From positions 1 to 64,000 of the forward strand of contig JBFMHE010000009.1 in assembly GCA_040752355.1 (NCBI GenBank): a stretch of DNA of 64,000 nt. Reading direction: 5' to 3'. The notes beneath the pieces were generated by a model. The model had not been told where the DNA came from and ran no database searches. It saw nothing but the letters and a program-made list of their open reading frames with translations. The DNA comes from Nitrospirota bacterium. Its GTDB lineage: Bacteria > Nitrospirota > Thermodesulfovibrionia > Thermodesulfovibrionales > Dissulfurispiraceae. This document shows, piece by piece, positions 27,070 to 33,594 of this stretch. The position numbers and the translations under genes are program-made. Each line of letters starts with the position of its first letter. Positions within the stretch are counted from its first letter, which is position 1.

Positions 27070-28064
27070 CGTCCGAGCCCTCCGTCGAGGCACGCCATCG
27101 CCTCGGCGACCAGCCGCCTCCGGTACCCCCGGTCGAGATAGCTGTTCCGCGCGATCCTCAGCTCGGTCAATGCCATGTAAAAGGGATTCCGCGCGGTAAA
27201 GCGATGGAACACCGTCTGCGGATCGGGGGAATGACGCGCATAGGCCTCGAGGAAGTGCCCGATGAACGGCTCGGACGCGGCGGCGCTGCCGGTGCGCCAC
27301 AGAAAGGCATGCTTCAGCTCGCCGCATATCATGCTCACGTCGATGGCGGCATCGCTCTCCCTCATCCGTTCGAGGTCGATGGCGACCACCTCGCCCTTGC
27401 CGGTGAAGAGAAAATTGGTCGGCGTGGCGTCGCCGTGGACGATCACCCGCTCCGCCCTCCGGAGCAGCGGCTGTTCCAGCCATGCGTCCATGAGCATCAG
27501 GAAGGTCCGCTCCTCGCCGGCAGTGACAATCCCGTGGCGGTAGAGGGAGTCGAGCACCTTGATAAAGTAGTCCTCCACCGGTTCGAGGTCCACGGCAAGG
27601 GCCGTGGCGGTCCTCGTATGCAGCGCGAAGAGAAACGAGGCGAGCGCCGAGAGCTTCTCTTTCAGCAGCGGGCCGTCTCCCCTGAAGGCCGCGCGCTTGA
27701 AGAAATGGTCCAGGGGCTTCCCTTCGATATATTCCTCGACAACGGCGAGCCCGATCGCCTCGTGCCGGGCGAAGGGGCGCACGACATAGTGGGGAGAGGA
27801 ATCGAAGCCGAAGCCCCGTATCTTCCGGAGGTTGTCATACTCGGCCTTCAGCCTCAGCATGCGATCCGATCCGGCGTCCTGCAGGTGAAAGAATTTGCCG
27901 ATCAGCGCGCGCTGCGTCTTCTCCTCGGTGTATTTGTATACACGCCGCGACGACGTGCTGCTGACATGGAACCGTGGCTCCTCCACCTCCCGGCAGACCT
28001 GGGTGGTGAGGACTTCATACAGCGGATCCGCATAATCGAGTGTCCCGAGGTACCCATTACTCAT
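27063..28064 (-). CDS. Aminoglycoside-phosphotransferase-family (APH) kinase
   Basis: 333-aa protein-kinase-like fold. The catalytic loop is VIVHGDATPTNFLF (HGDxxxxN) and the metal-binding segment VVAIDLERM (IDLE where IDWE is common). Upstream are VYKYTEEKT and VVEEYIEGKPL, the lobe hinge. Such proteins phosphorylate small hydroxylated molecules; antibiotic resistance need not be implied. It overlaps the HAD gene and lies 22 nt after the FabG-like gene, forming one minus-strand operon ending in bioD. A phosphotransferase next to a HAD phosphatase suggests a phosphorylated intermediate, but this is inference. Confidence 0.78.
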   Translation of the reverse strand: MSNGYLGTLDYADPLYEVLTTQVCREVEEPRFHVSSTSSRRVYKYTEEKTQRALIGKFFHLQDAGSDRMLRLKAEYDNLRKIRGFGFDSSPHYVVRPFARHEAIGLAVVEEYIEGKPLDHFFKRAAFRGDGPLLKEKLSALASFLFALHTRTATALAVDLEPVEDYFIKVLDSLYRHGIVTAGEERTFLMLMDAWLEQPLLRRAERVIVHGDATPTNFLFTGKGEVVAIDLERMRESDAAIDVSMICGELKHAFLWRTGSAAASEPFIGHFLEAYARHSPDPQTVFHRFTARNPFYMALTELRIARNSYLDRGYRRRLVAEAMACLDGGLGRW

Positions 28065-28086
28065 AGAGTAATTCTATCATTTTTCA

Positions 28087-28824
28087 TTATATGATCCTGC
28101 TGTCAATGCAGAACACCTGACCGGTGATATTCCCGGTGCCGGCGAGATAAACGGCGAAGCGCGCCGCTTCGTCAGGGTCGGAGAGCGTCCGGAGCAGGCT
28201 CGCCGCACGCGCCCGTTCCAGCGCGTCGCCCGCGGCCCTTCCCATGTCCGTGGGCAGGTACCCCGGCAAGAGCGCATTCACCCTGATGTCCCGTTCGGCC
28301 AGCTCGAGGGCCAGGGTACGGGTAAGGCCGAGGACCGCGGCCTTCGAGGCGCTGTAAGCCGCCTGCCCCGGATTGCCCTTGAGCCCCGAATAGGAGGAGA
28401 GGTTGATGATATGCCCTCCCTTTTCCATATGGGGCGCAAAAGCGCGTACGGTATTGAAGATGCCCTTCAGGTTCACCGCCAGTACCCGGTCCCACTCCTC
28501 TTCCCGCTGCCGCAGCAGCAGCGCATCATGGGTGATGCCGGCGTTATTCACCAGGACATCGATGCGCCCCCACTCCCTGAGCACGCGCTCGGCCATGCAG
28601 CCGACCTCGGCAGCGCTGCTTACGTCGGCCCGGATCGGGAGCACCCTGCCTCGCACAGGGTCCGGCGTATGCGCGGCAAGCTCGCGGGCGTCGCTTTCGG
28701 ACCGGTGGTAGTTCGCGACGACCCGGTATCCCTGCTCGGAAAAGGCCGCAACGAGAGCCCTCCCGAGCCCTCGCGTACCGCCGGTGACAACAGCGACCCT
28801 GTTCGTCATAAGGTGTCTATTCAT
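28087..28824 (-). CDS. FabG-like short-chain dehydrogenase/reductase
   Basis: 245-aa NAD(P)-dependent reductase. Motifs are the cofactor loop TGGTRGLG (about 15-22), NNAGIT, the catalytic Ser in NLSSYSG, the YSASK tetrad (AAYSASKAAVLG), and NALLPGYLPTDMG. It resembles 3-oxoacyl-ACP reductases and could act in fatty-acid or pimeloyl precursor synthesis given the bioD gene three positions downstream; that is inference. The start may be 28824 or the ATG at 28809; neither has a strong ribosome site. A perfect 24-bp inverted repeat lies directly upstream. Confidence 0.82.
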   Translation of the reverse strand: MNRHLMTNRVAVVTGGTRGLGRALVAAFSEQGYRVVANYHRSESDARELAAHTPDPVRGRVLPIRADVSSAAEVGCMAERVLREWGRIDVLVNNAGITHDALLLRQREEEWDRVLAVNLKGIFNTVRAFAPHMEKGGHIINLSSYSGLKGNPGQAAYSASKAAVLGLTRTLALELAERDIRVNALLPGYLPTDMGRAAGDALERARAASLLRTLSDPDEAARFAVYLAGTGNITGQVFCIDSRII

Positions 28825-28852
28825 GGTATAATTTCAGACAATTTTAACAGGC

Positions 28853-28924
28853 TTTGAGCGTAATGCGTCAAGCGCCATGGTCTTCTGCAGTTTGACACAC
28901 GGCGCTTGACGCATTACGCTCAAA
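28853..28924. repeat. Perfect 24-bp inverted repeat in divergent promoter region
   Basis: Positions 28853-28876 are the exact reverse complement of 28901-28924, separated by a 24-nt loop. Each arm contains the word GCGTAATGCGTCAAGCGCC or its complement. It lies between two divergent genes (starts at 28824 and 28941), so it is not a simple terminator. Related GTAATGCGT words occur at 61994-62025 and 63423-63445. Confidence 0.85.
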
Positions 28925-28940
28925 ACGTCCCGGAGGGCCC

Positions 28941-29501
28941 ATGACGCGTTTTGAAGAAGTCCAGATGAAGATAGCCGAGACGGCTAAGAACTACCTCGAG
29001 ATATTCAACATGCAGGTATTCATAGAACAGTTTACGCTCGACCGGGAGAGCGTCTTCTCTCTGACCCTTCCCGATATGGAGCCCCCTTATCCCCTCTCGG
29101 CCACGGTATCCTTCACCTATGACGCCTTCCAGACCGGCATAACGCTCTACGAGGACAGCTCGCCGGAAGAGGGAGAAGGGGATATCGATACATCGTTCGA
29201 GCTCGAGATCACCGTCAAGCTGCCGGTGCTGGTGGCCTATCCCCACATCGAAGGGCTCCTCGACGAGATCGAAGAGAACTACCCCGACACGCAGCCCCTC
29301 CTCATCGCCCGGGAGATGATCCCGAGCGACGAGCCTGTCAAGGAGTACGAGATCACCTATTCCTACGATGTCGAGGCCGAAGACGTTGCGGACAGCGACC
29401 TCTTCGAACAGATATTCTCCGAGCTCAAGGGAGTGCTCGAGCTCATCAACGAGCGGACACGCGACTATATCGATCACACCTGGTACAGCGGGGAGGAATG
29501 A
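28941..29501 (+). CDS. Acidic protein of unknown function
   Basis: 186 aa, strongly acidic, with no signal peptide or membrane segment. It looks alpha/beta with repeated beta-rich stretches (ATVSFTYDAFQTGITLYED, FELEITVKLPVLVAYP, KEYEITYSYDVEAED). I do not recognise the family. GGAGGG gives a good start at 28941. Its stop overlaps the start of the YrfG-like nucleotidase by 4 nt (ATGA), so the two are probably made together and may act on a common substrate or complex. Confidence 0.75.
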   Translation: MTRFEEVQMKIAETAKNYLEIFNMQVFIEQFTLDRESVFSLTLPDMEPPYPLSATVSFTYDAFQTGITLYEDSSPEEGEGDIDTSFELEITVKLPVLVAYPHIEGLLDEIEENYPDTQPLLIAREMIPSDEPVKEYEITYSYDVEAEDVADSDLFEQIFSELKGVLELINERTRDYIDHTWYSGEE

Positions 29502-30157
29502 TACCGCTGCACGCCATCGACTTCGTGCTCCTCGATATGGACGGCACGCTCCTGGACCGGTACTTCGACGACTACTTCTGGGAGCACCTCGTCCCCGAGA
29601 AGTACGCCGAGAAGCACAAGGTGACCTTCGGCAAGGCGAGGGAGGTGCTGCTCGCCCTGTACAAGGCGCACGAGGGGACGCTCAACTGGACCGACATCGA
29701 CTTCTGGTCGCGGGAGCTGCACCTCGACATCCCCGCCCTCAAAGAACAGATCCGCCACCTCATCGAGGTACATCCCCACGTGATCGATTTCCTCGGCGCG
29801 ATGAAAGAGAAGAACAAAAAGGTCTGCCTGCTCACCAACGCCCACTACAAGGTCCTGGATATCAAGCTGAAGAAGACCGAGATCGGCGGGTACTTCGACC
29901 GGTGCATCACCTCGTTCGAGATGGGTTATCCGAAGGAGATGCTCGAATTCTGGGAAAAGACGCAGCAGCTCCTGGGGTTCGATAAGGAGCGGTCGCTCTT
30001 CATCGACGATACGCCCGGGGTGCTGAGGACGGCAAAGGCCTTCGGCATCAAATATCTCTTTCTCAAGATCGGGGCGAACTCGAAAAAGAAAGACGCTCCC
30101 TCACACGAGTTCCCCATCCTCAAGGACTACCGGGAGCTCCTGGAGCCGGCTGCGTAG
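29498..30157 (+). CDS. HAD-family GMP/IMP nucleotidase (YrfG-like)
   Basis: 219-aa HAD phosphatase. Motif I is complete (FVLLDMDGTLLD), then YFWEHLVPEKYAEKH, motif II in CLLTNAH, a lysine in YPKEMLEFW, and motif IV SLFIDDTPGVLRTAKAFGIKY. The DMDGTLLDRYFDDYFW signature is characteristic of YrfG/GMP-IMP nucleotidases, which dephosphorylate purine monophosphates. Substrate assignment is from family likeness. It is coupled to the acidic unknown gene upstream. Confidence 0.82.
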   Translation: MIPLHAIDFVLLDMDGTLLDRYFDDYFWEHLVPEKYAEKHKVTFGKAREVLLALYKAHEGTLNWTDIDFWSRELHLDIPALKEQIRHLIEVHPHVIDFLGAMKEKNKKVCLLTNAHYKVLDIKLKKTEIGGYFDRCITSFEMGYPKEMLEFWEKTQQLLGFDKERSLFIDDTPGVLRTAKAFGIKYLFLKIGANSKKKDAPSHEFPILKDYRELLEPAA

Positions 30158-30201
30158 AGGCACTGCTCCGGCCTGCGGCCGTTCGGCCGGCAGAGAAGCG
30201 C

Positions 30202-30390
30202 TTATGCGCTGTCGGAGCAGTCGTTGCGCCAGAGACAGCCGTGCTGCTCGCAGGTCTCGATCCTCCCGGTAGCAAAGCATGGCTCGTTCCCCTCGTCCTG
30301 CTGAATCGCCCTGATGAGCTCCTGCTTTTTCATCTTACCGCCCTTGATGCCCCGCTCCTTCGCGATCTCCCTGATCTCCTGCAGCTTCAT
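30202..30390 (-). CDS. Small SAP/Rho-N-like protein with Cys cluster
   Basis: 62-aa protein. The N-terminal half (MKLQEIREIAKERGIKGGKMKKQELIRAIQ) matches the helix-extended-helix of Rho N-terminal or SAP-type nucleic-acid-binding domains. The C-terminal half (CFATGRIETCEQHGCLWRNDC) has four cysteines that could bind zinc. GGAGGGG lies just before the ATG. It may bind nucleic acid; no operon partner is clear. Confidence 0.75.
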   Translation of the reverse strand: MKLQEIREIAKERGIKGGKMKKQELIRAIQQDEGNEPCFATGRIETCEQHGCLWRNDCSDSA

Positions 30391-30505
30391 ATCCCCCTCC
30401 TGAAAAGTGATGAGCAGCGACCTCTTTAAACTTTAGCACATTCTCCCTGTTTAGCAACTCTTCATTGCGGCAACACGCATCAGAAGAGGGGGAGTGAGGC
30501 GGGCG

Positions 30506-30880
30506 CTAGGAGGCGATGCCCAGCTCCTTTTTGAGCCAGGCCTCGATCTTCTTGCTGATCGGGTACATCCTGAAGCACGCCCGCTCCTTGTTCTCCTCCA
30601 TCGCCTCGAGCAGAAGCTCCTCGGGTACTTCATCGATCTTGGCCAGGGTCTCGGCATACTCCGCTGCCGTGTGGCGCATCAGGAAGAGCTGCGGCTTCTT
30701 ATCCGCTGCATCGATATAGAAGATATACCCCTTGATCGGCTCGCGGAACGTGGGCCCCTCGTCGCCCGCCTTGCAGCGCGGCTCCATAAGGTCCTTCGGT
30801 TCGAGGTCCCACCGTATATGGTCGATGACGAACTGCTCCTTCTTGATCTGCTCCAGTGACAACATCTCGCTGAACATCAT
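30506..30880 (-). CDS. Unknown protein in glutaredoxin/FTR operon
   Basis: 124 aa, soluble and mixed charge: LEQIKKEQFVIDHIRWDLEPKDLMEPRCKAG, GYIFYIDAADKKPQLFLM, ISKKIEAWLKKELGI. I do not recognise it. It overlaps the end of the FTR-like gene by 4 nt and is the third gene of a redox operon, so it may be a target or partner of that relay. Two cysteines (PRCKAG, ERACFRM) are present. Confidence 0.75.
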   Translation of the reverse strand: MMFSEMLSLEQIKKEQFVIDHIRWDLEPKDLMEPRCKAGDEGPTFREPIKGYIFYIDAADKKPQLFLMRHTAAEYAETLAKIDEVPEELLLEAMEENKERACFRMYPISKKIEAWLKKELGIAS

Positions 30881-31233
30881 GGCTTCCTGCCTCCTTCTTC
30901 CTCACTGCTGTCCTTTCCGGGCGGCCGCCGCTCGGGCACCCTCCGGTGTCTCACTGTCCCCCGGTTCCACGCCTCTGACACGTACAGGCCGCAGTAGCAG
31001 CTTCCGTACTCGTCTATATCGGGATCTTTATAGACGCAGGGACATATTATATCATTATCCCCCTCCCTGGTTCCCGCAGCGAGGCGGCAGGGGCAGGAGC
31101 GGTAGCCGTAGCGCTGCTCATTGGCGAGCAGGCCCTCCAGCAGTTCCATTACATACTCTTTATCGCTGTTGAGCCGGATGCCCTGCGATGCGGCATACCG
31201 GGCAAGGAGCTCATAGAGGCGCTCGGGCGTCAT
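30877..31233 (-). CDS. Ferredoxin-thioredoxin reductase catalytic-chain-like protein
   Basis: 118-aa protein with the FTR catalytic cysteine pattern, here CPC-x14-CPC-x12-CYC (RSCPCRLA, IICPCVY, GSCYCGLY). In FTR, four of these cysteines hold a [4Fe-4S] cluster beside a redox-active disulfide that reduces thioredoxin with ferredoxin electrons. The usual His of the CHC triad is Tyr here, and spacings differ from the plant type (x16 and x8). The basic C-terminal tail is unusual. It is coupled by ATGA overlap to an upstream glutaredoxin, suggesting that protein is its partner. Confidence 0.85.
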   Translation of the reverse strand: MTPERLYELLARYAASQGIRLNSDKEYVMELLEGLLANEQRYGYRSCPCRLAAGTREGDNDIICPCVYKDPDIDEYGSCYCGLYVSEAWNRGTVRHRRVPERRPPGKDSSEEEGGRKP

Positions 31234-31490
31234 GGGGCGAGCAGCGCTGCTTTCAACCGCTCTTCGTCGAAGCCGGTGATCACTTCACGAATGACCACCG
31301 TCGGATAACTGCCGGACGGGTTGTACTTCCTGACCTCCTTGGAGGCGAGCCACTGTTCGCCGCTGTCGAGGAGGTCCACTTCGACAAGGTCGAACGCGAT
31401 GCCGTTCTGCTCGAGAAAACGCCGCACCCTTTTACACATCGGACAGGTGCTCAGGGCATAAACGGTTACGCTCTTCTTCTGTTCGGCCAT
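31230..31490 (-). CDS. Glutaredoxin-family protein
   Basis: 86-aa thioredoxin-fold protein with a CPMC active site (VYALSTCPMCKRVRRFL), a cis-Pro region (GSYPTVVI) and the VITGFDEERLK C-terminus. It is probably a dithiol/disulfide oxidoreductase in the cytosol. First in the three-gene operon with the FTR-like protein, it may receive electrons from that Fe-S enzyme rather than from glutathione; this is inference. The unknown gene at 31500 ends 9 nt before this start. Confidence 0.87.
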   Translation of the reverse strand: MAEQKKSVTVYALSTCPMCKRVRRFLEQNGIAFDLVEVDLLDSGEQWLASKEVRKYNPSGSYPTVVIREVITGFDEERLKAALLAP

Positions 31491-31499
31491 GGGTGCGTG

Positions 31500-31865
31500 C
31501 TACGCATTGCCGACCGGGCCGCCCTCCGGCATATCGGGACTGCTCCGGCGGTAGAGCTCTGCCGCGGTCAGGCCCACGTCTTCGAGCATCTCCCGGTGGG
31601 CGGCAGCGACCCTGGTGAGCGGCACCATCAGGGTCTCGGCGACCTGGGGGAGCGCCAGCCCTTTGCCGTAATGCAGCTCGGCAATCTGGACTTTGAGAGC
31701 GTCGTCGAGAATATATGTCTTCAGCTCCTCATCCGGCACATCTATAGCAGCGCAGGCCTCGTTGAAGGAGAGCCCGTTCTGCATGCCCTGCTTTATCTTC
31801 GCCATTGCTTCGTTATAGATCTTGTCCTCTTCGGGCGTATACTGCTTGTACTGGGGATCGGGCAT
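31500..31865 (-). CDS. Unknown helical protein, possible DNA-binding
   Basis: 121 aa, almost entirely helical, with two segments that could be helix-turn-helix (GLSFNEACAAIDVPDEELKTYI and GLALPQVAETLMVPLTRVAAAH). I do not recognise a named family. AGGAG precedes the ATG at 31865. It is read into the glutaredoxin gene 9 nt downstream and probably shares its transcript. Confidence 0.7.
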   Translation of the reverse strand: MPDPQYKQYTPEEDKIYNEAMAKIKQGMQNGLSFNEACAAIDVPDEELKTYILDDALKVQIAELHYGKGLALPQVAETLMVPLTRVAAAHREMLEDVGLTAAELYRRSSPDMPEGGPVGNA

Positions 31866-31940
31866 AAAACTCCTTTCACGAGAGATAGGTAATAAACTTT
31901 ACCACACTGAAGAACCTTTTAGCTATGGACGGCGTTTGCT

Positions 31941-32094
31941 CATGCAGAGGAGGGGGCGAGGTGAGGCATTTGGAGCAGCATGGGCAGCCCAGGCGAAGCC
32001 AGGATGGCAGAGCGGGCTGCCCCGCCTCGGAGGACGGCGTGGATGCCGTCCGAGAATGAGCACAAATGCTCCGCCTCGCCCCCTCCTCTGCATG
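31941..32094. repeat. Long structured inverted-repeat element, family A (copy A)
   Basis: The outer arms 31941-31961 and 32074-32094 are perfectly complementary over 21 bp and continue inward with GU-compatible pairs. Inside, GGGCAGCCC pairs with GGGCTGCC, and GGACGGC / GCCGTCC forms a second hairpin (32032-32051). The core from about 31971 to 32061 is shared with the element at 46165-46300, but the outer arms are different sequences. Not coding. Confidence 0.75.
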
Positions 32095-32114
32095 CTGCAT
32101 CTATATTGTTCAGC

Positions 32115-33530
32115 TTACGAGGCTTCGGGGAGGTCTTTGCAGATATCGGGGTAGAGATTCCTGGCGCATTCGGGGCAGATGCCGTGGCTGAAGACCGCAT
32201 CGGAGTGGTCGTGGATATAGACCTCGATCTGGTTCCAGTACCCCCGGTCATCGCGGATTTTCTTGCAGGAGGCACAGATAGGCAGCAGCCCGCTCAGCAC
32301 TTTCACCCGCGCGAGCGCGTCCCGCAGCTGCGCGATCAGCTGCTCCCGCTCGACCTCGGCCTGCTTGCGCTCGGTGATGTCCTCTCCGGAGCTGAGCGTA
32401 GCCGCGACAGCGCCGTGCCGGTCCCGCAGCACCGCATTGCGCCAGGCGATCAGCCGCTCTCCCTTCTTCGTGATGACGGGATTTTCGAAATAGTCGGCCG
32501 GTTCGACATTTCCGGCTATCAGCCTCTCGAACCCGGCTCTTACGCTGCCCCGTATCCGCTCCGGCACGAAGAGATCGAACCAGTTTTTTCCCACGATATC
32601 CTGCTCCCGGAGCCCCAGGACCTCGCAGCCCTTGCGGTTGATAAGCGCCACCTTCTGGTCCGCGCCGATCGCGAGCAGGATGACGCCGGCGATGTCGAGG
32701 TATTCCTGCAGCTTATTCTTCTGCTCCCTGAGCAGCTCCTCGCTCTGTTTCAATTTGCGGAACAGGAGATTGTACGGCTGCTCGAGCCCCGTCTCGATGA
32801 TCGCCTTGTAGATGCAATAGAACGAAACGATCTTGAGATAGTGGCCGATCATATTGGAGAAGCCGTAGAGGTGGACATAGATCGTGAAGGAGAGCTCCGT
32901 TCCTATCGTCGCGATGATCGAGAGCACCAGCAGGCGGAGCACCCGCGGGTCGAATTCCCGGCGCTGGCGCAGCAGGAGCACCATCGCCCCGAGGAGGATT
33001 GCGCAGATGACGTACTCATTGATGATCTTGAAGCGCGTCAGTCCCACCCCCTTGACGAAGGCCGCAGGGAACACCTGCCAGTAAAAAATGGTCGTCAGCA
33101 TGAGCGCGCTCACGGCAGCGTAGACGAAGAACGCTGCCGGCGCATGCAGCTTCCTCCTGATGAACCAGGGGGCGACGAGGAGCGAAACGCTCTCCACATA
33201 GCGGGCGACGAGCCATATCTGGGGAGGGAGGTTATCGTCATCATATCCCCTGAAGACCCCCATCCCCTTGTAGGCGAGCGTGTGGAGCAGGTCGAGGCCT
33301 GCGACGAAAAGATAGGCGACCCCCAGCAGCAGGAGATAGTCGTTGTTCATGAAGCGCCGCGAGTGCCAGGCGATCATGAACATGCCGCAGGCGATGACGA
33401 TGCTGAAAATCTCGGCGATAGTATGGAAAAGAAGATAATTTCTGACCTGAATAATGTAGAGCGCCAGGAGGACAAGAACGCCGACGAGGATCGTCAGCAC
33501 GGTGCGGATCAGCGACGATTGTCTCTCCAT
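32115..33530 (-). CDS. MASE3-like membrane sensor with PAS domain and CxxC tail
   Basis: 471-aa inner-membrane protein. About seven or eight transmembrane helices (residues about 8-225) with LLGVAYLFVAGLDLLHTLAYKGMG and ARYVESVSLLVAPWFIRRK indicate a MASE3-type sensor. A coiled linker and a PAS domain with ENPVITKKGERLIAWRNAVL and SSGEDITERKQAE follow. The end carries LSGLLPICASCKKIRDDRGY and, later, ICPEC: two CxxC pairs that could bind zinc. No kinase, GGDEF, EAL or HD-GYP output is present, so how it signals is unknown. The ATG at 33530 or 33545 may start it. Confidence 0.85.
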   Translation of the reverse strand: MERQSSLIRTVLTILVGVLVLLALYIIQVRNYLLFHTIAEIFSIVIACGMFMIAWHSRRFMNNDYLLLLGVAYLFVAGLDLLHTLAYKGMGVFRGYDDDNLPPQIWLVARYVESVSLLVAPWFIRRKLHAPAAFFVYAAVSALMLTTIFYWQVFPAAFVKGVGLTRFKIINEYVICAILLGAMVLLLRQRREFDPRVLRLLVLSIIATIGTELSFTIYVHLYGFSNMIGHYLKIVSFYCIYKAIIETGLEQPYNLLFRKLKQSEELLREQKNKLQEYLDIAGVILLAIGADQKVALINRKGCEVLGLREQDIVGKNWFDLFVPERIRGSVRAGFERLIAGNVEPADYFENPVITKKGERLIAWRNAVLRDRHGAVAATLSSGEDITERKQAEVEREQLIAQLRDALARVKVLSGLLPICASCKKIRDDRGYWNQIEVYIHDHSDAVFSHGICPECARNLYPDICKDLPEAS

Positions 33531-33594
33531 GATACTCTCTCTCATTCAGGGTACTGGCAGGGTACCGGCAGGCCGCGGTCCGGCCGTACCGTGG

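Noticed and set aside
27063-28064. Aminoglycoside resistance gene
   Set aside because: The fold is shared by many small-molecule kinases and its context is metabolic; no evidence for antibiotic substrates.
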